Assembly (NCBI RefSeq): GCF_018362975.1
Contig: NZ_CP074371.1
Coordinates: 5,642,001 to 5,706,000 of the forward strand
From: Nocardia tengchongensis
GTDB lineage: Bacteria > Actinomycetota > Actinomycetes > Mycobacteriales > Mycobacteriaceae
Direction of reading: 5' to 3'
DNA: 64,000 nucleotides
The notes below the pieces were generated by a model. It saw only the letters and a list, made by a program, of their open reading frames with translations, searched no databases and was not told the DNA's origin. Position 1 is the stretch's first letter; each line of letters starts with the position of its first letter. This document shows, piece after piece, positions 1 through 9,300 of this stretch. The translations under genes were made by a program, and so were the position numbers.

Positions 1-121
1 CGATGATCCGCGCCTGATCGCGACCGCGATGCATGCCGGTCACCTCGTCACCGCGGGCGGTCAGCAGCGCCGACAAGCGGCGCCCGATGCCTCCGGCCGC
101 GCCGATCTGGAACACCTTCAC
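1..121 (-). CDS. NAD(P)-binding (SDR/NmrA-like) protein, N-terminal part only
   Basis: Only the first 40 codons lie in the window; the gene runs off the left edge. The reading starts at a GTG preceded by GGAG and gives VKVFQIGAAGGIGRRLSALL, a beta strand followed by a glycine-rich turn (GAAGGIGR) typical of the Rossmann dinucleotide fold in NmrA-like or atypical short-chain dehydrogenases. A second beta strand with an acidic residue (GDEVTGMHR) follows, as expected in this fold. The substrate cannot be judged from the fragment. Confidence 0.75.
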   Translation of the reverse strand, partial: MKVFQIGAAGGIGRRLSALLTARGDEVTGMHRGRDQARII

Positions 122-341
122 GATCGCTCCTCTCGTAGGCGGGACGGTTCCAGCTTCCCACCCGCGCGGGCCCGCCCGCGGCAGCGGTGGCACGCGGGCA
201 TTTCCGGCCAGTGTCGAGAAAGTTTCCGGACCCTGGATCACTACGGTGAAAAGGCGTCTAATCTTGCGAATGTCTCTGCCGCCGACCGTTTCTCCGCCGG
301 TAGCGTTATCCGTATCGGTCGACGGTGTCCGGTGATACGGG

Positions 342-818
342 ATGTGGTGTGCAGTGTGGGATTTCGAGGTTTCGCCCGAGCAATCCATCGGCGGAACGGT
401 GCTGGAAGAACTCCGGGAGCGAGCGGTCGCGGACGGGGTCGCGCTACGGGTGGGAGTGGTGGTCGAACACAATGACGCGGTATTGATGCTCGAGCACGAG
501 GAGCACGTCGAAGGGCGCAGTCCGCTGCACCTGCCCGGAACCGTGGTCCGCCCGGGTGAGTCGCTGGCCGGCGCCGTGGTGCGCGCGGTGCGGGAGGAGA
601 CCGGTCTCGTGGTGACCGACATCCTGCGGCACCTCGGCAGCTTCGACTACCTGTCCAGCGCCGGGAAACCGGTGCGCAGAGAGCATTTCGCCGCCGTCGT
701 GGCGAGTGCCGGACCGGTGCGGGTGACCAACTACGCCGAGTACCGGTGGGTGCCGCTGACCGGCGACCTGCCGGTCACCTCGTCGATCCGCCGGATCCTG
801 TCGACCTATCAGGAGTAG
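342..818 (+). CDS. NUDIX hydrolase
   Basis: A 158-residue protein with one NUDIX fold, expected to hydrolyse a nucleoside diphosphate linked to another moiety. The Nudix box spans roughly residues 64-88: a glycine-rich turn (GTVVRPGES), then RAVREETGLV. The second glycine of the usual GG pair is Thr, and the first Glu of the REUxEE helix is Ala (RAVREE). The two metal-binding Glu residues of EE are present, so activity is plausible but the box is not canonical. The 3' end overlaps the end of the convergent LysR gene by 10 bp. Substrate unknown. Confidence 0.75.
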   Translation: MWCAVWDFEVSPEQSIGGTVLEELRERAVADGVALRVGVVVEHNDAVLMLEHEEHVEGRSPLHLPGTVVRPGESLAGAVVRAVREETGLVVTDILRHLGSFDYLSSAGKPVRREHFAAVVASAGPVRVTNYAEYRWVPLTGDLPVTSSIRRILSTYQE

Positions 819-1729
819 TCGCGCGCCTGCCCGAGGTAGGTCGGGGCGTGCGCGGCGATGTGATCACGCAGCCGGGCGACGGCCGGGGTCGGGCGGTGCC
901 TGCCGGAGACGAGGCCGATGCTGCGGTCGCGGGCGCCGGTCAGGGTGACGCGGGTCAGGCCCGGGTGCGGCAGCTCCGGGGCCGGTAGCACCGCGATGCC
1001 CAGATTCTGGGCGACCAGGGCGCGCAGGGTCTCGAACTCGGTGATCTCGAAGCCGACCCGCGGGGTGAATCCGGCCTCGGCGCACCAGGAGTCGAACAGA
1101 CCGCGCAGGTGGTAGGTCGGCGGGTTCGCGATGAACGGCTCGCCGGCCAGATCCGCGAGGTCGACCTCGGTGCGGGATGCGAGCGGGTGGGCGTCGGCGA
1201 CGTAGAGGTGCAGGCGCTGCACGCCCAGGATGATCGCGGGCAGGTCGTCGGGCGCGGGGATGGTGACGGCCAGATCCAGGCGGCCGTCGCGCACCATCTC
1301 CACCAGGGCGCTGCCGTGCGCCTGCACCAGGTGCAGGCGGATACGGGGCGCGTGCGCGTGGAAGTCGGCCAGCAGCGACGGGACGCTGACCGGGCCGAGG
1401 GTGTACGGGAAGCCGAACCGGACCAGGCCGCTGTCGGGGTCGGCATCGCTGCGGACCACGTCGACGGCGTCGCCCAGGGCTTGAACCAGCCCGCGCGTGC
1501 GGTCGAACAGTTCCTGACCGGCCGCGGTCAGCGCGATTCGACGACCGACCGGTTGGAAGAGTTTCACCCCGACCGCCTGCTCGACCGCCCGCAACCGGCG
1601 GCTCAGCGATGACTGCGGCACACCCAGCCGCTGCGCCGCGCGCGTGACATGCCCCTCCGCCGCCACCGCGTCGAACGCCGCCAGCAGCGGAATGAGGGCC
1701 TCGACCTGCGGGGACAGCGATTCATCCAT
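809..1729 (-). CDS. LysR-family transcriptional regulator
   Basis: A 306-residue regulator. The N-terminal winged helix-turn-helix covers about residues 5-65 (GHVTRAAQRLGVPQSSLSRR, then LRAVEQAVGVKLFQPVGRRI). The rest is the two-lobe periplasmic-binding-protein-like effector domain that binds a small inducer. The start is placed at the ATG opening MDESLSPQ; an in-frame ATG 10 codons upstream (MFISRIYDPD) has no better ribosome site. It is divergent from mqo with about 93 bp between starts, the usual arrangement for a LysR gene that controls its neighbour, so mqo is the natural candidate target (inference). The inducer is unknown. Confidence 0.88.
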   Translation of the reverse strand: MDESLSPQVEALIPLLAAFDAVAAEGHVTRAAQRLGVPQSSLSRRLRAVEQAVGVKLFQPVGRRIALTAAGQELFDRTRGLVQALGDAVDVVRSDADPDSGLVRFGFPYTLGPVSVPSLLADFHAHAPRIRLHLVQAHGSALVEMVRDGRLDLAVTIPAPDDLPAIILGVQRLHLYVADAHPLASRTEVDLADLAGEPFIANPPTYHLRGLFDSWCAEAGFTPRVGFEITEFETLRALVAQNLGIAVLPAPELPHPGLTRVTLTGARDRSIGLVSGRHRPTPAVARLRDHIAAHAPTYLGQARDYS

Positions 1730-1822
1730 ATCCGGATCATAAATGCGTGAAATGAACATTGGACGGATCGATGGGCGCGGCGTGACGATGACCGGGTACC
1801 CGCAGCCCAGGAGGTCGGCCCC

Positions 1823-3295
1823 ATGGACAAGCACCCCGAACATCCCGAATCCGGCACGGACACAGAGGTTCTCGATGTCGCCCTGATCGGCGGCGGCATC
1901 ATGTCCGCCACCCTCGGCGCGATGATCGCCGCCCTGCAACCGGAGTGGTCGATGACGCTGCTCGAACGACTCGACCGGGTCGCGGGCGAGAGCTCCGATC
2001 CCTGGAACAACGCGGGCACCGGGCATTCCGGGCTGTGCGAGCTCAACTACATGCCCGATCCCGGCGATCCGGACAAGGCGGCGGAGATCGCGGCCATGTT
2101 CGCGGTGTCCCGGCAGTTCTGGGCCGGGCTCGCCGACCGGGGCGACCTGACCGGCACCGGATTCCTCACCGCGACACCGCACATGGACGTGGTGTTCGGC
2201 GAACGCGACGTCGCCTACCTGCGCCGCAGATTCGAGACCCTGCACGCACTGCCGGCGTTCGCGGCCATGGAGTACAGCGAGGACCACGCCACCATCGCGG
2301 GCTGGGCTCCCCTGGTCATGGCCGGCCGCGACCCGGACCAGCCCGTCGCCGCGACCCGCTACGCGACAGGCACCGATGTCGACTTCGGGGCGCTCACCGG
2401 GCAGTTGGTGGAGGCCATGACGAACGCGGGCACGCAACTGCGGCTAGGTCACGAGGTCACCAGGTTGCGACGCGCGGACGACGGCATCTGGACGGTCACC
2501 GGCCGGGACCGGAACACGAAGCGGCGCTTTGCCATCCGCGCCCGGTTCGTGTTCGTCGGGGCGGGCGGCCACGCGCTCGGGCTACTGCAGAAGTCCCGCA
2601 TCCCCGAAGTCCGCGGCTACGGCGTCTTCCCGGTCGGCGCGCAATTCCTGCGCACGGACAACCCGGAGGTCGTCGCCCGGCACGAGGCGAAGGTCTACAG
2701 CCAGGCCGCGCTCGGCGCTCCCCCGATGTCCGTGCCGCACTTGGACAAACGCAACGTCGACGGCCGATCGTCACTGCTGTTCGGCCCCTACGCCACCTTC
2801 AGCACCCGGCTGCTGAAGCACGGCAGGCTCACCGACCTGTTCACCACGCTGCGCCTGACGAACATCGTGGTGCTGGTGGCGGCCGGCCTCCAGAATCTGC
2901 CGTTGGCGCGCTACCTGATCACCGAACTGCTCTCCACCCGGCGACGCAAGTTCGCACAGCTGCAACGCTTCTACCCCGAAGCCGACCCGGCCGACTGGTA
3001 TCTGGTGCAAGCCGGTCAGCGCGCCCAGCTCGTCACCCCCGACCTCGATCGGGTGGGCGCGCTGAGGATGGGCACCGAACTCGTCACGGGCGCCGACGGC
3101 ACCATCGCGGGACTGCTGGGTGCGTCCCCCGGCGCTTCGACCGCGCCCGCCATCATGGCCGACCTGTTGGATCGTTGCTTCCCCCAGCACCGTTCGCGGT
3201 GGGAACCCACCCTGCGGCAGCTGGTGCCGGGTCACGCCGTCGGTTCGAACTCCCACAGCGCGGGACCGGACGTGCCCGCCGCGATCGGGAAGTAG
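1823..3295 (+). CDS. mqo: Malate:quinone oxidoreductase
   Basis: A 490-residue FAD-dependent, membrane-associated enzyme that oxidises malate to oxaloacetate and passes electrons to quinone. Near the N-terminus it has the FAD-binding motif LIGGGIMSATLG (residues about 21-32) and the family signature region WNNAGTGHSGLCELNY. A family-typical proline- and tyrosine-rich middle follows (GVFPVGAQFL, LLFGPYATFSTRLLK), and the length matches the family. AGGAGG stands 8 bases before the ATG. The 3' end overlaps the convergent lipoprotein gene by 64 bp. Divergent from a LysR gene that may regulate it. Confidence 0.93.
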   Translation: MDKHPEHPESGTDTEVLDVALIGGGIMSATLGAMIAALQPEWSMTLLERLDRVAGESSDPWNNAGTGHSGLCELNYMPDPGDPDKAAEIAAMFAVSRQFWAGLADRGDLTGTGFLTATPHMDVVFGERDVAYLRRRFETLHALPAFAAMEYSEDHATIAGWAPLVMAGRDPDQPVAATRYATGTDVDFGALTGQLVEAMTNAGTQLRLGHEVTRLRRADDGIWTVTGRDRNTKRRFAIRARFVFVGAGGHALGLLQKSRIPEVRGYGVFPVGAQFLRTDNPEVVARHEAKVYSQAALGAPPMSVPHLDKRNVDGRSSLLFGPYATFSTRLLKHGRLTDLFTTLRLTNIVVLVAAGLQNLPLARYLITELLSTRRRKFAQLQRFYPEADPADWYLVQAGQRAQLVTPDLDRVGALRMGTELVTGADGTIAGLLGASPGASTAPAIMADLLDRCFPQHRSRWEPTLRQLVPGHAVGSNSHSAGPDVPAAIGK

Positions 3296-4245
3296 CTGTG
3301 ATGGTCGGCCGGATCGACCACCACGATGTGCGCGCCGTCGGCCAGGTGCCCGGCCCCGGCGGGCGTGGTGTGCCCGGCGCGGCGTTCGAGCACACTCACC
3401 CAGCCGCTCTCGGTCGCCACGTAGACGCGCTGCGCACCCGGATCCCAGGCGAGCACGTCGGGGGTCTCGCCGACGCTGTTGTGGTCGGTGACAGCGTGTT
3501 TCGTGAGATCGACGGTGACGAGGGTGGCGTTGTCCTCGCAGCCGGCGTACATGATCTGCGCCGCTGCATCGAGTGCCAGTCCGTGCGGGCCCGAGCAGCC
3601 GGGCGTCGGAATGCGGTCGGTGACGGTCAGGGTGTCCGGTGCGATCACCGCGAGTTCGTCGTGCCCCTGCACGGCCACGATGATCCGATCGAGGCCCGGG
3701 TCGTAGACGACATTGCCGGCCTCGCCGCCCAGAGTCACGGTGCCGCGGACGTTTCCGGTGTCGGCGTCGACGACCGTTTCACTGCCCGCGTGTTCGTCGG
3801 TGGTCCAGACCTCGTCGCGGATCGGGTCGTAGGCGAGTCCGTCCGGGTATCTCCCGGTGGGCGCGCGGAACAGCACCGACCCGCTGTCCTCGTCGAGGGC
3901 GACGACCTGATCGCGCCCGGTCACCGTCGCGTAGACCCGATGCTTGTCCGCAACGACCAGCACGCCGTGCACATCCGGGGTGTCGGCGATGGTGCGCACG
4001 ACGGTGTGCGCGCGGGCATCGACCTCGACGATCTCCCCCGCCCCCATGTGCGCCAGGAACAGCAGGCCCCGGCCGGAATCCAGACTCGCGTAATCGAATC
4101 GGGACGACCCGCCCGGCAGGGCCACCGCGGCGACCTTGCGCAGCGGCAGCGGACCGCCGGTGGTGGCCGGACCGGATGAGCAGGCCGCGACCAGTGCGGT
4201 CCCGGCCAGCGCCCATCCGATGCGTCGCCACCACATCCGGTTCAC
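3232..4245 (-). CDS. YncE-like beta-propeller lipoprotein
   Basis: A 337-residue exported protein. The N-terminus is basic, then hydrophobic, and ends in the lipobox LVAAC with Cys22 as the expected lipidated residue. After it come repeated blade-like units (VVDADTGNVRGTVTLGG, LDEDSGSVLFRAPTGRYPDG, LTVTDRIPTPGCSGPHGLAL) typical of YncE/SMP-30-like six- or seven-bladed propellers. No catalytic set is evident, so a binding or scaffold role at the cell surface is possible. It ends inside the convergent mqo gene (64-bp overlap), and its start lies 1 bp from the end of the upstream hydrolase gene, suggesting co-transcription with that gene. Confidence 0.8.
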   Translation of the reverse strand: MNRMWWRRIGWALAGTALVAACSSGPATTGGPLPLRKVAAVALPGGSSRFDYASLDSGRGLLFLAHMGAGEIVEVDARAHTVVRTIADTPDVHGVLVVADKHRVYATVTGRDQVVALDEDSGSVLFRAPTGRYPDGLAYDPIRDEVWTTDEHAGSETVVDADTGNVRGTVTLGGEAGNVVYDPGLDRIIVAVQGHDELAVIAPDTLTVTDRIPTPGCSGPHGLALDAAAQIMYAGCEDNATLVTVDLTKHAVTDHNSVGETPDVLAWDPGAQRVYVATESGWVSVLERRAGHTTPAGAGHLADGAHIVVVDPADHHSYFPIAAGTSGPALWEFEPTA

Positions 4246-4246
4246 C

Positions 4247-5125
4247 TCATGCGACTGCGCAGACGCCGCGGAAGAGTTCGGCGGCCGCGTCGGCGGCGGG
4301 CTCGATCAGGCGGGGGTCGTCGTAGAAGTCGATCTGGCCGACCGAGTCCAGCCACAGCTCCGATTTCGGGGATGCGACTCCAGCGTAGAACTTGTGCGCC
4401 CACGGCGGGACCAGGGCGTTCTCCGAGTGGACCAGCAGGAACGGCACCGACAGGCGGGCCGCGGCCTCCTGGGCGTCGAAACCGGCGGTGTGCTCGAAGG
4501 ATTCGACGGCGAAACCGTTGGTGTAGTTGGGGACCACGCCGCGCGGGGTGCCGTAGTACTCGAACGCCTCGGTCAGCGGCATGGCCACATCGCCGTTGTC
4601 GGCGGCGACGGCGGGGATGGTCTCCACCTCGCCGGTTGCCAGGCGGCGCTCGCGGGCCAGGCGGCCACGCTCGGCGACCGCCGGGTCGGCCGGGTTGGCG
4701 GCGGCGTCGGCGTAGACCCCGGCGACGCCCGCGAAGGCCCGGAGCCGCGGGTCGTCGGCGACGGCGCGAGCCATGTAACCGCCGCCGGCGCAGACGCCGA
4801 GCGCGACCACCGGCTTGCCGGTGAAGCGCTCATCGGCCTCCAGCGCGGACACCGCGGCGCTGATGTCGGCGGCCTTGCCCAGCGGATCCTCCAATTGGCG
4901 TGGCTCACCGGCGCTTTCACCGAAGGTCCGGTGGTCGAAGGCCAAAGCCGCGAATCCGCGGCGGGCCAGCGCCTCGGCGTAAACGCCGGCGGCCTGCTCT
5001 TTAACCGAGGTCAGCGGGCCGGTGGTGACCACCACGCCGGTGGGTTCGCCCACCGGCAGGTACAGAGTGCCGACCAGTCGGTCTCCGGACCGGGTGAAGG
5101 TGAACGGAACTGTGTTGACAGTCAT
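4247..5125 (-). CDS. Alpha/beta hydrolase with cysteine nucleophile elbow
   Basis: A 292-residue hydrolase. The nucleophile elbow is GVCAGG, so the nucleophile is Cys as in dienelactone hydrolases rather than Ser. The segment where the catalytic His is expected reads VGQIDFYDDP, with Gln in that place. Other fold marks are LAFDHRTFGESAG and LLVHSENALVPP. The start is the ATG opening MTVNTVPFTF; reading further upstream would run into the divergent HxlR promoter. Divergent from the HxlR regulator (110 bp apart), which probably controls it, and followed after 1 bp by the lipoprotein gene. The substrate is unknown. Confidence 0.8.
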   Translation of the reverse strand: MTVNTVPFTFTRSGDRLVGTLYLPVGEPTGVVVTTGPLTSVKEQAAGVYAEALARRGFAALAFDHRTFGESAGEPRQLEDPLGKAADISAAVSALEADERFTGKPVVALGVCAGGGYMARAVADDPRLRAFAGVAGVYADAAANPADPAVAERGRLARERRLATGEVETIPAVAADNGDVAMPLTEAFEYYGTPRGVVPNYTNGFAVESFEHTAGFDAQEAAARLSVPFLLVHSENALVPPWAHKFYAGVASPKSELWLDSVGQIDFYDDPRLIEPAADAAAELFRGVCAVA

Positions 5126-5235
5126 CTGGTGCTCTTGTCCTCGAAGTCGTCGCATTACGGTGAAACAAGACGGTAGGCGCGGACCACGGCCACCGATAGA
5201 AGGCACTTCGAAGTGCCCTTCCGAACGGAGGCGCA

Positions 5236-5562
5236 ATGGAACTGGTGATCCCCGACGTACTCGAGGAATCCTGCACCACCCGCCAGGCCCTCGAACGCCT
5301 GGCCGCCAAGTGGCGCATCCTGCTGATCTACGCGCTTCTCGACGGCGCGCAACGCCCGGCCGCCCTGCGCCGCCGCCTGCCCGGCATCACCCAGAAGGTG
5401 CTCACGGAAACGTTGCGCGGCATGGAATCCGACGGTCTGGTCGAACGCCACGTCTACAAACAGACTGCCCCGCAACACATCGAGTACTCACTCACCGAAC
5501 TCGGCAAGTCCCTGCAAACGCCGCTCGCCGCCATTTGCGCCTGGGCCGCGGACCATTCGTGA
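5236..5562 (+). CDS. HxlR-family winged-helix regulator
   Basis: A 108-residue MarR/HxlR-type DNA-binding protein. It shows the family pattern from residue 9: an early Cys (ESCTTRQALERLAAKWRILL), PAALRRRLPGITQKVLTETL as the recognition helix region, and SDGLVERHVY leading to the wing. GGAGG lies 6 bases before the ATG. Members act as dimers and often sense electrophiles or aldehydes through Cys or hydrophobic pockets. It is divergently transcribed from the Cys-nucleophile hydrolase, the likely target. Confidence 0.88.
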   Translation: MELVIPDVLEESCTTRQALERLAAKWRILLIYALLDGAQRPAALRRRLPGITQKVLTETLRGMESDGLVERHVYKQTAPQHIEYSLTELGKSLQTPLAAICAWAADHS

Positions 5563-5670
5563 CCGATTACCCGAATCCACCTGCGCCCCACGGAAATTGA
5601 TATCGGCTGGGCCGAACGCGGGCCGGTGAACGAATCGCTTCCCACCCCGCGTTCCAGATGCTTCCCGCTC

Positions 5671-5720
5671 AGGCGCAAGACTTGGGTTGCACATTAGGCG
5701 CAAGACTTGGGTTGCACATT
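5671..5720. repeat. Perfect tandem duplication of a 25-bp unit
   Basis: Positions 5671-5695 and 5696-5720 are identical. The unit begins AGGCGCAAGACTTGG and ends GTTGCACATT, and contains a GCAA/TTGC dyad around an 8-bp spacer. The second copy supplies the -35-like TTGGGT of a possible promoter. It could be a duplicated operator or a simple slippage event. Confidence 0.8.
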
Positions 5721-5736
5721 ATTCGCCAACTATCAT
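5707..5736 (+). promoter_or_regulatory. Candidate sigma70-like promoter upstream of the NRPS
   Basis: TTGGGT at 5707-5712 and TATCAT at 5731-5736, separated by 18 bp, within the second copy of the tandem repeat and just after it. If used, it would give a leader of nearly 600 nt before the NRPS start. Assigned by resemblance only. Confidence 0.3.
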
Positions 5737-5852
5737 AGAAATTGCCGGTAGACACCGCCGACAAGGGCGGCTTCTGGCACCCGGAGGGTTCCATCATCGG
5801 TCAAATGACCCCAAACATCGATAACGTTGCAGGTCAGAGGGGGTGGAGGTTG

Positions 5853-5880
5853 ATCAATCATGCGGACATGCATGACTGAT
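5853..5880. promoter_or_regulatory. Interrupted palindrome, candidate operator
   Basis: Arms ATCAATCATGC and GCATGACTGAT pair with one mismatch in 11, separated by GGACAT. The 28-bp size and A/T-rich arms fit a dimeric regulator site better than a terminator, as no T-run follows. The regulator is unknown. Confidence 0.4.
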
Positions 5881-6319
5881 ACAGAGATGTTTCCAAATTT
5901 TTGTCGGATAAACCAACCGTTTGCGGCGATAGCGAGCAGAATCAACCTGGACAGTCGCTTTTCGAGTAGGGAAGATCGACATGACCTCAGTCGACACTGC
6001 GATCGTTGATGTATCGGACGGTTTTCCAGCACACCGGGGGGTGATACGGGGGTCGGGGGTTTCTTCATCGGGTAGCGGGCGACCGCGTCCCGGTCAGGGG
6101 ACGGGACGTCGGCATCGATGTCGTCCATCCCGAATCAGCCTGCACCGGCTGTAATGATCTCGGCGGCCGACCCGACGTACTCAGCAACTGTGCGGGTGTC
6201 GGAATCGTCCACACCCTGGCCGCAATTCATGGTCCCCGGATCGGACACCTATGCTTATCCAAGGCCGGTCCCCGGGCGTTTTGAGTTCCTGAAAATGAAC
6301 GTTGTTTGCGGAGGTCGAA

Positions 6320-9300
6320 ATGCGCCAGTCGAACAGTGGCATCGAAAGCAATCCTGACCGCTCGAGTTCGTCGCCTACCGGCACATTTCAACCACAATTG
6401 GATATCTTTCCCTTGACATCCGCGCAGCGGGGTATATGGTTCGCCCAGCATCTCGCGGAATCCACGCCGATATCCGTTGCCCAATACGTCGAAATCGTCG
6501 GCGAGTTGGACGCGGAATTACTCGCCGAAGCGTGCAGAACCGCCGGTCGCGAGTTCGGTTCCGGGCATATGCGCCTGATCGAAGTCGACGGCGAGCCGTG
6601 CCAGTACATCGACCCCGACAACGGGGCCCCGGTGACGGTCATCGACCTGCGCGAGCATGCCGATCCGGTCGCGACCGCGCACGCCATGATGGCCGAGGAC
6701 TACTCCGCTCCCCTGAATCTGCGCAACGACGCCCTGGTGACGGCCATCGTGTTCCAGGTCGGCGTCGACCATTACCTGTGGTACCAGCGCGCGCACCACA
6801 TCGCGCTCGACGGCTTCGCCGCGGTGACGATGCTGCACCGCATGACCGCGCTGTACAACGCCTGGGTGCGAGCCGAGGACCCGGAGCCGTGCGAGGCCCA
6901 GGACCTGCGGCTGGTCGCCGAACAAGATCTCGCGTATCGGGATTCGACGCGCCTGGAGAACGACCGCCAGCACTGGCTCGACCACCTCGCGGGCGCGCCG
7001 CCCGTGGTCAGCCTGGCCGCGCGAGTCAGCAAGCCCACGATTCATCCCGCACTGGTCAGCACCGAGCTCGCGGACGATACCGCCCGCCTGCTCGACACCG
7101 TCGCGCTCGACCACGACAAGAGCGTCACGCCCATCATCGTCGCGGCATTCGCGGCGTATCTGGCGCGGATGACCGGCAGCGACGAAGTATTGCTGAGCCT
7201 GCCCGTCTCGGGCCGGCATTCGGCCGTGCTGCGCCGATCCGGCGGCATGGTCGCCAATGTCGTGCCGCTGCGGGTACGGGTCGCCGATCGCAGTGTCGGC
7301 GAACTGATCGCCGCGGTGAAAGGCGAATTGACGAGCGCTCTCCGGCGGCAGCGCTACCGCCAGGAAGACATATTCCACGATATGGGTATCGCGCGCGACG
7401 AGACGGCGTCCTTCGGGCCGGCCGTCAATCTCATGATGGTGGAGAACGAAGTCGTCCTGGGCAACACGACCGGCCGTCTGCACGTCCTCACCTCGGGACC
7501 GACCGCCGACCTTTTCATCAACATCTACCCGGGTGCGGGCAAAGAGAGCACCCATATCGACTTCCAGGGAAATCCGAATTCCTACAGCCACGACGAACTC
7601 GCCGGACACCATCGGCGGTTTCGCATGTTCTTCCACGAATTCCTGGCCGGCGGGCCCGAAGCCGCGGTCGGCACACTGCCGCTGCTCGATGCCCAGGAAC
7701 GGTCGTCGCTGCTGCCCGTACGCGGGCCGAGCGCGGTCGAAACGCGGCTGCTGCCCGAGATCCTGACCGAGAGCGCGCGCCGCAACCGCCACGGGTCCGC
7801 GATCGTCTCCGACGGCCGGACCATGACCTACAGCGAGCTGGACGCCAGATCCTCGCAGCTCGCGCGACAGCTGATCGCGCTGGGCTGCGGTCCCGACACC
7901 GCGGTGGCGATCATGCTGCGGCGGTCGGTCGAATCGGTGGTGGCGACCTGGGCGGTCGCCAAGAGTGGGGCCGCGTTCGTCCAGATGGCCCCCGACTACC
8001 CGGCCAACCGGATCGAGCACATGGTCGCCGACAGTGGCGCGACCGTGGCGATCACGGTCGACGCCCTGCGCGGGCGGCTCCCGGAAGGGATGCGCACAGT
8101 CGTCCTCGACGACCCCGCGCCCCGGGCGCAGTTCGACAGCGGGCCGATCTCCGATGCGGACCGCACCCATCCCCTGCGGCCTTCCAACATCGCCTACATG
8201 ACCTACACCTCGGGATCCACCGGGACCCCGAAGGGCGTGCAGGTCACCCACACCGGCCTCGCGAATCTCGTCGCCGACCGCGCGGCCACCTTCGGCATCG
8301 ACACCAATTCCCGGGTGTCCTATGCCCTTTCCCCTAGTTTCGACGCCTCCCTCGAACAGTTCCTCACCTGCTTCGCGAACGGCTCCACGCTGGTGATCGT
8401 GCCGCCCGAGGTGACCGGTGGCGACCCGCTCACGCAACTGCTGGCCGAGGAGCACGTCACCCACCTGACGCTGACGCCCACGATGCTGGCGACCGTGGAC
8501 CCCGCGCTGTCGCCCGACGTGCAGGTGGTCGTGGTCGGCGGTGACGTCTGCCCGCCGCACCTGGTCGAGCGGTGGACCTCGTCGGCGGCCATGTACAACG
8601 AGTACGGCCCGACCGAATCCACCGTCACCGCTGCCGGCGCCGTGCTCACGCCCGGTCACGCGACCACGGTCGGAGGCCCGATCCGCGGCGTCGAGGCCAT
8701 GGTGCTGGACCGGACGTTGCAGCCGGTGCCACGCGGCACCGCGGGCGAGTTGTATCTCGCCGGACCGGGATTGGCCCGGGGATACAGCCATTTGTTCGTC
8801 GAGACCGCCGCCCGGTTCGTCGCCGACCCGTACGGCGGCATCGGGGCGCGCATGTACCGCACCGGCGATATCGCGCGCTGGACCGGTGAGAACGGCGACA
8901 CCGCGCTGGAACTGATGGGCCGCAGCGACTTCCAGATCAAGATCCGCGGCTACCGGATCGAACCCGGCGAGGTCGATGCCACGCTCACCACCCACGAGGA
9001 CGTCGATCAGAGCGTCACGGTGCCGGTGCGCAACAACGTCGGCACGACGGTGCTGGCCTCCTATCTGGTGCCGGTCAGCGGCCGCCGGATCGACACGGCC
9101 GAGATCCTGCGCTTCGCCCACGACTCCCTGCCGCCGCATCTGGTGCCGGCGGTGTTCCTCACGCTGGACAGCCTGCCGGTGAACGCCTTCGGCAAGCTCG
9201 ATCGGCGCGCGCTGCCCAAGCCCGAATTCGGGACCGAACCGGCCGGGCGGGCGCCGGCCACCGCCCGGGAGAAGACGATCGCCGGGTTGTTCGCCGAGGT

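Larger units (their letters stand above)
5563..6319. other. Long intergenic leader upstream of the NRPS
   Basis: 757 bp without a convincing gene. A reverse-strand open frame of 131 codons at 5733-6128 has no ribosome site and no protein-like composition. The region is visibly less GC-rich than its neighbours and holds a 25-bp perfect tandem duplication, a candidate sigma70-like promoter at 5707-5736 and a 28-bp interrupted palindrome at 5853-5880. It ends in GCGGAGG just before the NRPS start. The length suggests a long untranslated leader or several promoters. Confidence 0.6.

Noticed and set aside
1730..2437. A longer LysR protein starting inside mqo
   Set aside because: The extra N-terminal sequence is antisense to mqo and has no homologous look. 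The LysR fold begins naturally at MDESLSPQ.
5733..6128. A reverse-strand 131-codon frame in the NRPS leader
   Set aside because: It has no ribosome site or recognisable family, and its composition is not protein-like. It crosses the palindrome at 5853-5880.
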